The position numbers were made by a program, and so were the translations under genes. This document shows, piece by piece, positions 49,987-63,659 of a DNA stretch of 64,000 nt. How positions within the stretch are numbered: the stretch's first letter is position 1; the number at the start of each line of letters is the position of its first letter. Source of the stretch: Rhipicephalus microplus (lineage: Eukaryota; Arthropoda; Arachnida; Ixodida; Ixodidae); contig NC_134700.1 in assembly GCF_043290135.1 (NCBI RefSeq), forward strand, positions 79,729,000-79,792,999, read 5' to 3'. The notes under the pieces are model-generated. The model had not been told where the DNA came from and ran no database searches. It saw only the letters and a list, made by a program, of their open reading frames with translations.

Positions 49987-50772
49987 TTGCATTGTGATAG
50001 CCCTCAGAGCCGCCCATCTAATGTCATTGACATGCTTGTGGACGGTGTTGCTGCATCTGCTTTTATTGACACTGGAGCTGCCGTATCAGTTATGAACGAA
50101 AACCTTTGCCGCTTGCTTCGAAAAGTGACGACGCCAATTTCTGGGTTGGCTCTTTGTACCACTAGTTCACATCGTATTCATCCTAGAGGAGGGTGCACTG
50201 CTGGCGTTGTCATTGAGGACGTTCTGTATGTCGCCCAATTCATCATCATTCCTGCATGCTTTCATGACGTCATCCTGGGATGAGATTTTCTCTCCCGCAA
50301 CGACGCCATCATTCATTGTGCCGCCGCCGAAATTGAACTCTCGCCCTTCTCGCATTTGACACCAGAAGACGCTCCCTCGACACTGAGCAAGGTTCTTGTG
50401 AAAGACGATACTATAGTGCCTCCAAGCTCGACGATGGGTGTATCGGTCTACTGCACTGGTCTCTCCGACACAATTGCACTCGTTTCGCCATCCGACCATG
50501 CTTCCAGAAGGAAAGGGTTGCCAGTACCTTTCGCGACTGTGCAAATCACCAAGGGTAACGCCGCTATTTTTGTGACCAACTCATTCCCGCACACAGTTAC
50601 CTTGATTCGAGGGGAATGTCTCTGCAGAGTGGAACCAGTCGACGACGCACAAGTCGTGGACGTACCCGAAGACTGGCGTTGTCCCGATTCGCGTACCATC
50701 AGTGCTGTTTCAACTTCTAATCCATCATATCCTGATGTATTTGGCCTCTACATTGATGACAACCTTATGTAA
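49987..50772 (+). pseudogene. Gypsy-1 copy 2 protease and linker remnant
   Basis: DTG at 50068-50076 is intact; stops at 50281-50283 and 50770-50772 are shared with copy 1. I saw no difference from copy 1 in this part. Confidence 0.87.
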
Positions 50773-50799
50773 GTACAGCGTTCCCAGCTTCTGGACCTC

Positions 50800-52141
50800 T
50801 TGCAAGAATACCGTTCTTCTTTCGATGTCGGGCGAAGTTCTCTCGGTCGCGCGTCCTCTGTTACGCATCGTATCGACACCGGTGCCCGTCCACCATTGCG
50901 GCAACGTCCATACCGCGTATCGCCTGCTGAACGCCAGAAAATTAACGGGCAGGTTGACGATATGCTCCGACGCGACGTCATGAACAGTCCATGGGCGTCT
51001 CCTGTTGTTCTTGTTGCGAAGAAAGATAGTTCTGCGCGGTTCTGTGTGGACTACAAACGGCTCAATAAGATCACTCGAAAGGATGTCTACCCACTGCAGC
51101 GCATCGATCACGCAATTGACAGCCTTCACGGCGCACAATTTTTTTTTCTTCTCTCGATCTGCGCTCAGGGTACTGGCTGATGACGCTCGACCGAAGACTG
51201 CCTTCATCACGCCCGACGGCTTGTGGGAATTCAATGTCATGCCGTTTGGTCTGTGTAATGCACCTGTGACCTTTGAGTGCATGATGGACACCATTCTCCG
51301 CAACTTGAAATGGCACACGTGCTTGTGTTACCTGAATAACGTTGTTGTCTTCGCTCTAGATTTCTACACGCATCTCTAATGTCTGAAATAAGTTTTCGCA
51401 CGTGTGAGCAATGCCGGCTTGCAACTAAATCTGAAAAAAAGCTGCTTTGCAGCACGCCAACTCACCATCCTAGGGTACGTCTCTTCCAAGAATGACATTT
51501 TTCCTGACCTAGCCAAGCTTCGGGCTGTGGCCGAATTCCCCAAACCTGCGTCCGTCAAAGAACTGCGTAGTTTCATGGGCCTGTGCTCATACTTCCGACG
51601 CTTCATACAAAGCTTTTCTACGATCCTATCACCGCTGACGAAGCTCCCTGGAAGTAACGGGCCCCTCAATTTGTGGTCGTCCGAGTGCGACGATGCGTTC
51701 GCGAAGCTCCGCGTTTTGTTACGTCTCCTCCCATTCTACGCCACTACGACCCTACGGTCCCAACGGAGGTGCACACGGACGCCAGCGGCGAAGGCCTCGG
51801 CGCTGTCCTGGCGTAGTTACTACACCGTCACAAAAAACGAGTGCCTGGCAATCGTCGGCGCCCTTACAAAGTTTCGACCTTATTTGTATGGTCCTCCATT
51901 CAATGTCTTCACCGACCATCATGCACTATGCTGGCTGTCATCATTGAAGGATCCCTCAGGCCGTCTCGCCCGTTGGGCCGTTCGCTCACAAGACTACGAC
52001 ATCCGCGTGCTCTGCCGCAACGGAGGCCAGTATGCTGACGCCGACACCCTCTCGCGCTTCCCTCTGCCTGAAGCTGACGTGCTCTGCTCAGTATCCTCGG
52101 TTGCTGTTTCTGCCATTGATGTTGACATCATCACTACCTAA
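50800..52141 (+). pseudogene. Gypsy-1 copy 2 reverse transcriptase / RNase H remnant
   Basis: The YLNN box (51329-51340), the nine-T frameshift run and the RNase H breaks are as in copy 1. Differences are an A to C change near 51132, two in the DPSGRLARWAV stretch (near 51962 and 51979), and an A to C change just before the terminal stop. Confidence 0.92.
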
Positions 52142-52216
52142 CAGCGAAATGATGATTGGATCGCCCCACTGATCGACCTGCTCTCTGATCCGTCCTCAAC
52201 GCCATCCACGCGTGCC

Positions 52217-53410
52217 TTGCATCGTCGACCTCACTATTTCGCCATTCGTGACGGCCTCCTACACCGACGTAATTACGACACCGATGGCCGGCAGTCGTTA
52301 CTCGTGATACCCCGCAGTCAGCGGTCGGAGATATGTGAATCCTTCTATTCTGATCCGCAATGGCGCCCTCTGGGGTATTCAAAACCTACCATCGCATTCG
52401 ACAACGCTACTTCTGGCACGGGATGGACCGCTACGTGCAGCAGTTCGTTCGCTCCTGCCTCATTTGCCAACGCCGCAAACCGTCAGCACACATGTCACCA
52501 GCCGGTCTGCAACCGTCACCTTGCCCTGGTCGTCCGTTTGGCCGCATAGGCATCGATTTGTATGGACCACTCTCTCTGACGTCCACTGGCAACCGCTGGG
52601 CCATCGGCGCCTTAGATAATTTAACGTGATACGGCGAAACCGCCGCTCTCCCTGCGGCTACTGCGCGTGATGTTGCGTCCTTCCTACTGCATCGATTCAT
52701 ACTGGGGCACGGTCCACCCCAGGAGCTTCTGAGCAATCAAGGCCGTGTCTTCTTGTCAGAATTCGTCGACGCCATTCTCACTGAGTGCCATTATGTTCAC
52801 CGCAAAACTACTGCTTACCACCCGTACACGAATGGTCTCACCGAACGCTTTAACCGCACCCTCGGAGACATGCATTCGATGTACGTCACCGCCAACTACA
52901 CGAATTGGGATACTATACTACCCTTCGCCATACGCCTACAACACCGCCCCTCATAGCAAGACGGGTTTTTCACCTTTCTTCTTGCTGTACGGAAGGCACC
53001 CGTCACACACCATCGGCACGACACTCCCGTAAACGCCGAATCTATCTGAGTGTACACCTATTTCCGAGACGGCCAGGCTTGCTGAAGAGTGTCGCGAGCT
53101 TTCCAAGACATTTGCGACGCATGAGCAAGAGCGGCAGAAGAGCATTCGTGGTAGCTCCGACATTTCTGAGCCCACGTTCCTTTCTGGTTCTCTTGTATGG
53201 CTCTCGATGCCGACCTCTGTAGCTGGCCTTTCTTCCAAACTACTCCCGAAATATGAAGGTCCCTACCGTGTCATCGAGCGCACATCTCATGTCAACTATT
53301 TTATCGAACCAATTGAACAATCTTTGGACATGCGCCGTCGCGGGCACGACATAGTCAACGTGGAGCGCCTGAAGGCTTACTATGACGCGCTCATAGTGAC
53401 AAGCTCTTAG
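52217..53410 (+). pseudogene. Gypsy-1 copy 2 integrase remnant
   Basis: Identical in layout to 8523-9716: first Asp in GIDLYGPL, Asn in place of the second Asp (52735-52737), Glu at 52843-52845, GPY-type C-terminus ending at 53410. Confidence 0.9.
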
Positions 53411-53446
53411 GTCGCCAGGCGGCTTCCTCTTCGACCCCGAGGTAAT

Positions 53447-53601
53447 TGTAGAGAAGCCTCCGAACACTGAAATGGGTTGAACGCTCAAGTGCTTTCTAGT
53501 GGGACTACCCAAAAAGGACGCCGCTCGCGTTCAAGGTCCGTGCTTGGACGTTACTGTCGCCGTTGTGTAAGCTCTCTGTGTGCCGGCTAATAAACGCCAT
53601 A

Positions 53602-53604
<3 letters not shown>
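53447..53604 (+). repeat. Gypsy-1 copy 2, 3' LTR
   Basis: Same as 9753-9910, followed directly by the GACA array. Confidence 0.93.
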
Positions 53605-54431
<827 letters not shown>

Positions 54432-55946
54432 TGCCTGGTGAAACCATAGAATCATACCAGGCGTCACGCTATGTGAATGCACAACGTGAGCGCGATTGAA
54501 AGCTACGACCCTAGTGCGGAGGGCTTAGCTATAAGTCGTTGCAATTGTCTCTACACCGAAAGTGTAAAAAAAGCTCTTACGCTGCGCTGTCAATGGTGAC
54601 TACAACAACAAAAGACCCACACCAAAATTCTTTCCCCTTCGAGTTGCTTTTTGCGAAATTTGCGTAAGGAACTGCGTCAATTTTTATTACAGTTTTTTGC
54701 GTCTAAACTGGTCAATTCTGCGTCACTCTAAACCGTTCATTTGTAACTTTTAGTTTTAGACGTTTTCGCTCGCCCATGAAAATTATTTTATAATCGCAGT
54801 TAGCAAACTTGCAATGTAAAGACCTGTGCTTGTTAGATGAATCTGCACACGTCTAAATTGGCGCTCTTGACCTCTTAGGGTAATAATCGGACGATTACAT
54901 TTTTGTTACTGCATGCTCTGCCGCTTTCTGACAATTTTCTCTAGCGCTCAACTGCACTAGTTTTATTGAGCGATCATAAAATTTCCGCACTCAAAGCTAA
55001 ATTCTGAAAAGCCCATTATCCAGTTTTTGTTTTCTCTGCGCATCACATCCACAATTCGCTACTAAAAAGTCATTCTGACCATGTTTAACGAAGCGCCCAC
55101 AATACAACCAGAGCAACAACAACAGTGTGACACAGTTTGTATACAAATTCTTTATTTAAGTCGCACAAAACATGTCTTGCTCTACAATTCTTGAGAAGCA
55201 AATTGTGCAAGCATTGTCGTATAATCAATCAGAAAACTTTAACACGTCGGCCAAGGCGCTCGCCTGTGGCTAACCTCGGTGGATTGTCGCGACGCCTCCA
55301 GCGTCACCGTCATCGCCGTCGTCGTTGTCGTTCGTGACGCCACCGACGTCGTCTCACACCATGGCCACTTTACGTGTCTCCGACAGGTCGCGTGTTACGG
55401 CAAGAGGCGCAGCCACCAGTTGCAGGGCTTACAGCGACGGCGATGCGCGAAGCAGAACGTGGTCCTGCGCGTAACGCCGCCATAATGAGAGCTAAGCTCG
55501 TGAGTTGACTTGCTCGGACTGACAAGAGAACGTAATTCCTGTCTTGAGAGAGTTTCTTAAGGAATATTTCGGCGAGGTGTAAACGCGAGTGCGTCCGGCT
55601 TTTAAAAAATTTGGCAAGAGAGTACGATTGAGAAAAAAAATACGAATCGGAATCTGATGAGCCCAGTTGAAAAAAGAAATTGTGCGATTCTGAGGGCGAG
55701 TGAGCTCTAAACAGAAAATATATTTCGTTATTAGGTATAACTGATGACCGCGTCTTCTGCCAACCTATGGCCGTATCTACTCATATTCAGTCTTTCCATT
55801 TGGCTCATGACAATTTATATTAATAATCAGTCTACTCGCACGTGTTTCAACGCACGTACGCCAGCGGGATATGTAGTGACGCGAGGCGTGAGCAATAGAG
55901 TATGAGGAATGGCGAGTGCCTCTACTTCTAGCCGCAATCTGATCAA

Positions 55947-56686
55947 TGGCAAGTTATTGGCATTAAAGCGCACGAACATTATGATTGAGAACCTGATTAC
56001 GCATTACAAACTCATGGGTTGCTTGACTATATCTAGCCGTGAGACCGAACAAGTCCAGTAAACTGTCAATAAATAAGGTTAAGTGTGCTCCAACTTTTTT
56101 GCTGACCCAGTGAAATAAAAGTGAAACTAACTGGTAATGCGAACAAAAAAGAAAAAAGAATAAGAACACCCCAAACCTTCGCCTTTTGCAGTTTAGTGAG
56201 ATAATTCCTATAGTGCCTGCTTGAAATACTTAGCGCAAGAAATCTTTTTGAACTTGCTATACTTTACATGGCCTTAAGGGAAGAGGCGCGGTGCGTGTGT
56301 GCCTCTTGTAGTGTGGTACCGGCTTTAAACCATGAAGCCATTATGATAGTTGCTTGTTCTGGCACCCGCTGTCAATGGGCGCTTGTACCACGCATCGTTG
56401 CTGCAATATTCATGTTGCATCTCGAAGCAGGTATAAAGGACGCGTGGGTTCCTAAAGCATGAAAGTTACTTTCAATGCATTTCCAAGCAGAGGAAGTTCT
56501 TTTCACTGTTTTCACAAGGAAACGCATGGCCGTGTGGTAGAACATGCATAAGCCATGCAGCCGGCCAGGATTCAATCTCTACTCTGACCCAGTATTTTTA
56601 TTATTTATTTTATTTGCATTGTTATCGATTTCTCAGTGACGCATAAAATATTATTTCGATCCTAACCAACGACGCCGACGTTGCCA
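55947..56686 (+). repeat. 0.81-kb tandem repeat, copy 2, first unit
   Basis: Duplicate of 12281-13020 with no difference seen. Confidence 0.75.
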
Positions 56687-56753
56687 CAGGAGTCTCTGCC
56701 AGAACGAGCCCTTTAAGGGCGTGTGCCTTGGCTTCTCGTCACAATCACTATAA

Positions 56754-57506
56754 CGGCAAGTTATTGGCGTTAAAGCGTACGGGCCTCATGATCAAATTCC
56801 TAATTGCACATTGACGTATTCTTGAGTCGCTTGAATCACTTGAGCCGTGAGACTGTACAAGTCTAGCTTAGAAAAATTTTGATGAATGAGCTTAGGTAGG
56901 CTCCAATTTTTTCTGCCGACCCATACTGAGCAAGATCATCAAAGTGAAAATAACCAGCACTGCGAACAAAAAAGGCAAAAAATAAGAATACCCCAAACCT
57001 TTGTCTTTTGTAGTATAGCGTTATATTTCCTAGTGCGTACCTTAAATACTCAGCGCACGAAACCTTTTCGAACTTGCTATGCACCCACTACGTTGACTTA
57101 AGAGAATAGACGGAAATGCGTGTGTGGCTTTTGTAGTGGGCGACCAGCTTTAAACCAGGAGGTCATTATGATAATCGCATGTTCTGACGCCCTCTGCCAA
57201 AGGCCACTTGTACCACACATCATTACGAAAACATTTCGTGTTGCATTGTGAAGCAAGTCTACAGGACGGGTGTGTTTGTAAAGCATGGAAGTTACTTTAA
57301 CTGCAATCCCAAGCAGAGGAAATTAACTTCGATATATTAACAAGTAAACGCATGGGCGTTTGGTAAAACATCCGCGCACCTTGCAAACCGCCTTCATTCG
57401 ATCCCCCCTCTGACGCAGTATTTTTATTATTTATTTGATTTGCATCATTTTCCATTTCTCGGTCACGCACAAAGTGGTCCTTCAGTCGTAACCAACAACC
57501 TCCACA
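56754..57506 (+). repeat. 0.81-kb tandem repeat, copy 2, second unit
   Basis: Duplicate of 13088-13840, with AAGAATACCCC in place of AAGAATGCCCC. Confidence 0.75.
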
Positions 57507-59466
57507 ACCGTGTTTCTCAACAACCGTGTTTCTCAACAACCGTGTTTATAATGACCATATCTTGGTTTAAAGAAGTATGTAAAGGCCCAGATAATATTGC
57601 TTTACTACATTATTATTCGTCATCTGGCTCGCTTGCGTTTTGAAAACTAGACGCCCCTTTGCTATCAAGGATTTACATCGATAATGCGCATGTCATTAAT
57701 GACTAGGAAATTTGAGGCAAATGGTGGCTGTGCAACGCAAGCAAGATATGCCCCTTAATACGCCGGGAAAGAAACACAGTATTTTTTTCTTTTTTAACAA
57801 AAACTTGTTTCATGCCGGGGTTCATTAAGGCTCCACTGACGTATTTCCGTCAGGGAAAAAGCGTTGCAAAATATAATCTAACAGATTTCAAAGGAAAGAA
57901 ACAAGACGGATTGTATTTGCCTTGGGGCGTCGATGTAGTGACATCTCAATCCGCCATGTGCGGCACTAACCAGAAGTCCACGAAACGCACGTTGCCAACG
58001 TTGTTAACGGCAAGCCATATACAAAGAGCATATACCTTTTGGCTGTCTTAAAAGCTGTATTTTCATCGCGCTATTGTTATCAGTAGCGAGATGGTGCGAT
58101 CACTTCACTTTGGGCACGCTTTTAAGGTTGTTGCTACCTTTTCGATAACCGTCTCCTCCACAGGGCGCAGTCTCTTCTGCGTGCCCGCTTATCGCACTCA
58201 TGGTTCGAAAGAGGACCAAGGTCACTTTGCTCGCTTCTGCGGCCACGTTTAGAAAAAGAGCACGCTTCTCACACACGAATAAATAAGGACTGCGATTGTT
58301 CATGCTTGTCCGGTGTATACTTTTGCGTTTGTATAGTGTTTTTTATTACTGATGGGACAGCGTGCTTGAAGTGTCAAGCTGTGACAGTACTTAGTGCACG
58401 CATGTGTTGTGAATGCTCATTTTGTGCGTGCTTTCTGCTTGAGGTGTATGCTGAAGGCTTCGAAGGCGTTGTCGTTTTTAGTTTGAAATTGAAATTTGTA
58501 GCATTAGCATTCATTCCATCGCCTTTGTGGCAAAACAATGCACAATAAACGCACAACTGTCTTTGTGAATACAGGCTTCACTTTCTCGTTATAACAATTT
58601 CCAAAAAGAGGAATCAGTCACGTTTTTTTACTGTATAAGCCAACAGCCTATTCGACCACGTCTAGTAGTTCGTCGTGTGCTACGAAGCAGCGTATATGTG
58701 TATAAAATGCACCCACAAGCGCCGTCTTTCTTGTGAAGCCGAGCGTTGACGCCTCCAGGTGCTGTACCACAGGTGCATCATGCATCGGGAAAGTGGTGCT
58801 AACGCCCGAGTCGCCAACTGCTGCCCACTCGTGTGGTTCTCCATCGTCGCTGTTGGGTCGAGTCGACCATAGCACCAGGCTGCGTGGAAGACTCCAGAAA
58901 GAGGAGTACAGACCACCTTTGTCGATCGGCACTGAACTCCTGGTGTGCTGCTGATGTAGATAAGCCAGGACATTGCGTCGGCGGCTGAGTGTTAGGCCGT
59001 AACCAGCCCGAGAGAGGAATTGGGCTTTGCCCTGTGAAACGTATATAAACGGACACTGGAATTCGCCTATCGAAACATGCTTGTAACTTCTTTGTGACTT
59101 AAAAATTGGGTGCTTTAAAAGAGAAAGAAGGCAAATTTAATGGTTGTTATAAATGACAGGCACGATACGAGGCATGCAGTTGTGAGGGGCTGCAAAACTA
59201 CTCAACTAAATTCATCTGCCGTTAAGAAGAATCCGCATCGTGCCTTCGTGTTGTGCAAAGCCACATTATAAGCCCAATTATGAAGAAAGGATAGTGTACA
59301 CATTTTTAGCCAATACTGAAAGCAGCCAAAAGTAAAAAGCTTCTCATGGAAATAGTGACATCGTCAACTCATGTAGTGTTTTGAAAGCTACTTGCCGTCC
59401 ACAGTGGAATACGCTAAGGTAAGCATAAATCGATAGTTAGCAGCAAAAGAAACCAAGAATTTTATG

Positions 59467-59705
59467 CCCCGCCACGGTGGTCTAGTGGCTAAGGTACTCG
59501 GCTGCTGACCCGCAGGTCGCGGGTTCAAATCCCGGCTGCGGCGGCTGCATTTCCGATGGAGGCGGAAATGTTGTAGGCCCGTGTGCTCAGATTTGGGTGC
59601 ACGTTAAAGAACCCCAGGTGGTCGAACTTTCCGGAGCCCTCCACTACGGCGTCTCTCATAATCTTATGGTGGTTTTGGGACTTTAAACCCCCAAATCAAT
59701 CAATC
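59467..59705 (+). mobile_element. Ruka SINE, duplicate of 15802-16040
   Basis: Identical element with the same 12-bp target duplication AAGAATTTTATG (59455-59466 and 59706-59717). Confidence 0.97.
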
Positions 59706-60391
59706 AAGAATTTTATGCTTAGGTTTGTAAACCGATATGTGAATCACCAAGTAAATGCCGCTACTCCATGTCAACTATTTAGTGGTTTGGGGATCTAATT
59801 CACCGTCCACAACAGAATGTGCAAAAGTAAGCTAACATACAGATAGCTGCAAAAAAATGTTATCCAGGATTTTATGTTCATAGTGACCAAAAAGGCATGA
59901 GAGTCACCACCTAAATGCTGCTACTGTATAATAAAACGTTATTTATTAATCGCTGCTATTGCTCCAGGCGTTGTCCTCGATTTAAGGGCGCGAGAAAGGG
60001 ATGTGGTTCACAAAGGCTGTGAATCCACATACTGTGATTTGCAGTGGTGGATTCCACACAACCAAAACATCCAATTTAAAAAGCACATAAACAGCCGACG
60101 TTTTTTTTTTTTCACTGCACGGACTGTCTACATCAAAACTCCTGTGGATTCTGAGGAACAGGTTAGAAACGCGCCTACCGTTGTGAAGACACGAAGTCTG
60201 ATGCCACATTTTATGTTTAAACTGGATTGTTTTTGGTCCTGATATGTCTGAAAGGTGAGTGTGACTACTCAGGGGTTAATTGCCAGAAATTGAACGCTTC
60301 ATAAATGAGCCGTTAAATGAGAAACAACAGCGTCGACTAGCTCAAACTGGAGACTAGAAAATGGCGCCTTACCATGGCGGTGTCCAGCGTT

Positions 60392-60474
60392 GATGCTGAT
60401 GCTGATGACCTCTGATGGATGGCGCTTACCCAACGAGGGTGATGGGTCCAAAACCGGGCGGCAGGATACCTAAT
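60392..60474 (-). mobile_element. ATC-tailed element relative, duplicate of 16730-16812
   Basis: Same diverged fragment carried by the large duplication. Confidence 0.5.
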
Positions 60475-61189
60475 GGAAACTAAAATGGAACTGAAGCCAA
60501 TCTGAAAAAGTAGTTTAAAAATAATACTACCAAAAAACAAAGCTATTTGCTGAGCAAGCGGTTAAACCATCTCTTGTTTTTGATAGACACAGCTACGAAT
60601 TATATTCTAAAGATCCGAAAAGGTTGGAGTTCACTAGCACAGTAATCTTTTAGTTGCGTTGATGTAATCAAACACAGTGGAGCATATATCCCTGCGACAG
60701 TAACCAAATGAAGTTCCGCCAAATGATAAAATTACTGGCATATTAACTTGTACTTCTAGCTTTTGTAATGGGGTTACTAAAAATCTTTTTTTCTGATAAG
60801 AATAACATTGTTCTAGCGTTGTTCTAGAGCGAGCAGATCATGAGGAGTTCAACGCACATGCAACTTCTTTTTTCGTGGATTGTGATTATCGCGCGTGAAA
60901 TGCACGTTTCGGCCACCTTATTTTAAAATAATGACTTCGGTGAAAAGTGGTCTATTCGGAAATGTCCATGGTTTAAGTTACACAGAGATACTGATCAAAT
61001 ATAAAAAAACATATAAAATAGGGAAGGTTTCGACACTTACGGCAGCGTTTCACATTGAGCCATTGCAGTAGAATTGTGGTATAAAAGCTAAAATCGATGC
61101 CGCCAACAATTGAAACTTATTATACTCTGAAGGCTACAGTAATTGCTGTAGAGGGTGGTACTAATAGTTCCGATTAGCAAACACTTGTA

Positions 61190-61419
61190 GCCACCTACGG
61201 TGGTCTTATGTGTAGGGTGCTGGGCTGCTGACCCGCTGGTCGTCATTGAAAATCATGGTGCCGGCTTACCAATTTTCGATGAAGACAAAAATACCTGAGG
61301 CCCGTGTAGTTAGATTTAGGTGCGTGTTAAAGAACTCCCGGTGGTTCAAATTCTAAACGGCCTCTCCAACGGCGTCTCTCATTATCATGTGTGTTTGGGG
61401 CGTTAAACGCCAAAAATTA
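61190..61419 (+). mobile_element. Old Ruka SINE, duplicate of 17528-17757
   Basis: Same sequence as the copy in unit B. Confidence 0.85.
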
Positions 61420-61436
61420 ACTCGTCAGCTCAGGGG

Positions 61437-62227
61437 TCAATATTTTAAGGCCACTGGTGCCCCGGTCTCACCAGCTTCCGTCTGCGGTGCATCAGGCCCA
61501 GGCGTCTGCTTCAACAGTGGCAACTTCCGCACTGTCTGTTTTCCTTGCTCCCAGCTGGTTCCCACTTGCTGACGATGATGATCGCCGTCTGCGACCTTGA
61601 TTGTTAACATGTGGTGGCCGTCAAGGGGCTGTACAATGCCAGCCTCACACCTGAGTTTCGTCTTGTAGTTACGGTATTCGAATATCCGAGTTCTTCTGTA
61701 TCTGCGTGAAAGAATGGATGACGTGAAAATACGGCAGCTATGGAAGTAAAGTTGCAAAGCAAGCAGCGTGAAGAGTGTTTTGCTGCTTGGCAGTTATGTG
61801 GTGATGCTGCAATAGAATTCAGTCTTAGCGCTCTTTCAGTGTGCCACTAGCGTTCTTGCGCTGTCGCGATTCAGTCGCTCACACTTCTCTTTCTGCTCAG
61901 CTGTAGAAAGGCGTAATGCGAAAGTGGCGTATTCTATTTTCATTTATGAACGCTGCCCACTAGTGAACGTTGTTCCATTATCGGAAAGCACCGCTCGGGC
62001 AGGCAAAATCTATCAAACATATACTGTAAGGCTTCGATAGTCGGTCCCGCATTGGCTATATTCACTGGACTCACCTCTATCCACTTTCTGTGCGAGAAAA
62101 CCGCGATAAGCAACACATGTCCGTCAACCGGGTCGGCATACTTTGTACGTGCACCCTTGCCAAGTGTTCTTTGATTTTCGGCTATGTCACAGGCTCCCTG
62201 GCAAGTCCCGCGCGGCAGGGTTTCCAC
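61437..62227 (-). pseudogene. Third gypsy integrase remnant, duplicate
   Basis: Same as 17775-18565 on minus: core fragment 62227-61940 with KYADPVDGHV and KWIEVSPVN, then the C-terminal-like part 61757-61437. Confidence 0.7.
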
Positions 62228-62280
62228 CCCGCGACCTGCGGGTCACCAGCCGACTGCCTTCGCCGCTTGTGGCGGGTTGT
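62207..62280 (-). mobile_element. Possible Ruka head fragment, duplicate
   Basis: Duplicate of 18545-18618. Confidence 0.45.
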
Positions 62281-62468
62281 CCCACAGGTGATAGACTCCA
62301 GATTGACAAGGAGACTGTGTCAAAGGAAATGGGTTGTTTTTGTTGGTGTCGTTGCCGATTCAATAAATACTGCGATGGGAGAAACAATAATAAAATTCTA
62401 GCTCCCAGAACTGAACTTGAGCATTCATCATAGTATTTTTTTCTAGCTCAAAGCCACCACAGGGCTCT

Positions 62469-63659
62469 TACTTGTTCCGCATAAAAGACCCAGAACAAGC
62501 GTTATATCAAGACAACAGTGGTTGTGGTAGCAGTGCGAGTGATCAACTATCATTTCAAAGAAACAAACAATACATATCTATGATTCCTCATAGGAAACTC
62601 GTACGTTCACTCCTATGACCGCTACGTATACGATATGTGCATCATCGCCCCGTAACGCGTTTTTCGTGGTGATGAAACTGAATTATTGTGAGGGAAATCC
62701 TGCACTGAACTACCCTCTATTGGCGCATGCAGCTACTTAACCAGTTCGGTGAACGATACGCGTTCTACAGCTCAATATACACGGAGACATTTAACCATCT
62801 TGTATCGCATGGCTCAAATCGAAAAAAATCTACATAAGCTGGCTGATATTCGCTGACTGCTTGGCGCGAAATATTTATTTCCTTAGCTCAGTGAATGTTT
62901 GGGCTAGTACGTTTTTTATGGCTTGAAACAATTGCGCTACATTCGCTGCGGAAATCGAAGTTAGGGAGAAGACAAAAAATAAGTGGAGAGTACAAGCGCA
63001 AACTATACACTGAAGTTTATGAAACGAGCTTGGATGAATGATGGCTTCCCGGAACGAGAAAATTTGTTTTACGAAGAGGGCTGGGCCCGAAATCTTGATC
63101 CACGGTCTTCAGATGCAAAGCGTGGGGTGATTACGATTACCAGATGGGGTGCTGAATAACAATTCTTACCCGAGTATTCTGCATACTCGGATTCCAGATT
63201 TGACGTGTAGCATATGAAAACCGTAGCAAGATTGCCGATTCCCATCTTCTTCGTAAACCGATTTTTCTCTTTTCAGGAATCCCTGATTCTTCCAAGTTCG
63301 TTGAATAAACTTCAGTTGATAATTTTCGCTTGTACAGTCCACTTTTTTTGTCTTCTTCCTAACTTCGTTTTCTGGAGAAATTGTATCGCAATGTTTTCCA
63401 GTCATATCAATACCCACTATGCGTGGGATCTGGCAGATCGCACGCATAGAAGCTGAGAAATACTAATGATGATTATAAAGAAAAACTGCTAAGAAATTCT
63501 GCCTTTTTCACGCACGTGTAACGCGACTCTCAACATCAACGGAAAGAATGTAGAAGTATAAATTTGTGTATTCGGTACACGTGTTCGCTTCTCAGTGGGT
63601 GCCTCACCATTCGGAGAAGTACAGATTTTCTGGCGTATTCACTTGTCATGTATGATGTT
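62469..63659. other. Diverged end of copy 2, no gene seen
   Basis: This pairs with 18807-19982 at only about 97% identity, including an ACTT insertion at the start and a roughly 12-base insertion near 62905-62925. Short open frames near 63166-63456 are not alike in the two copies once indels are considered, which argues against coding. Confidence 0.6.

Larger units (their letters stand above)
48449..53604 (+). mobile_element. Gypsy-1, second copy
   Basis: Same length (5156 bp) and same lesions as 4755-9910, with about seven substitutions seen. It arose by the large duplication, not by a new transposition, because the flanks and all the stops checked are shared. Confidence 0.96.
55396..62192 (+). 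repeat. Ancient repeat unit, copy B'
   Basis: Duplicate of unit B (offsets 43666 to 43662). It includes the 0.81-kb tandem pair at about 55947-56686 and 56754-57506. Confidence 0.75.
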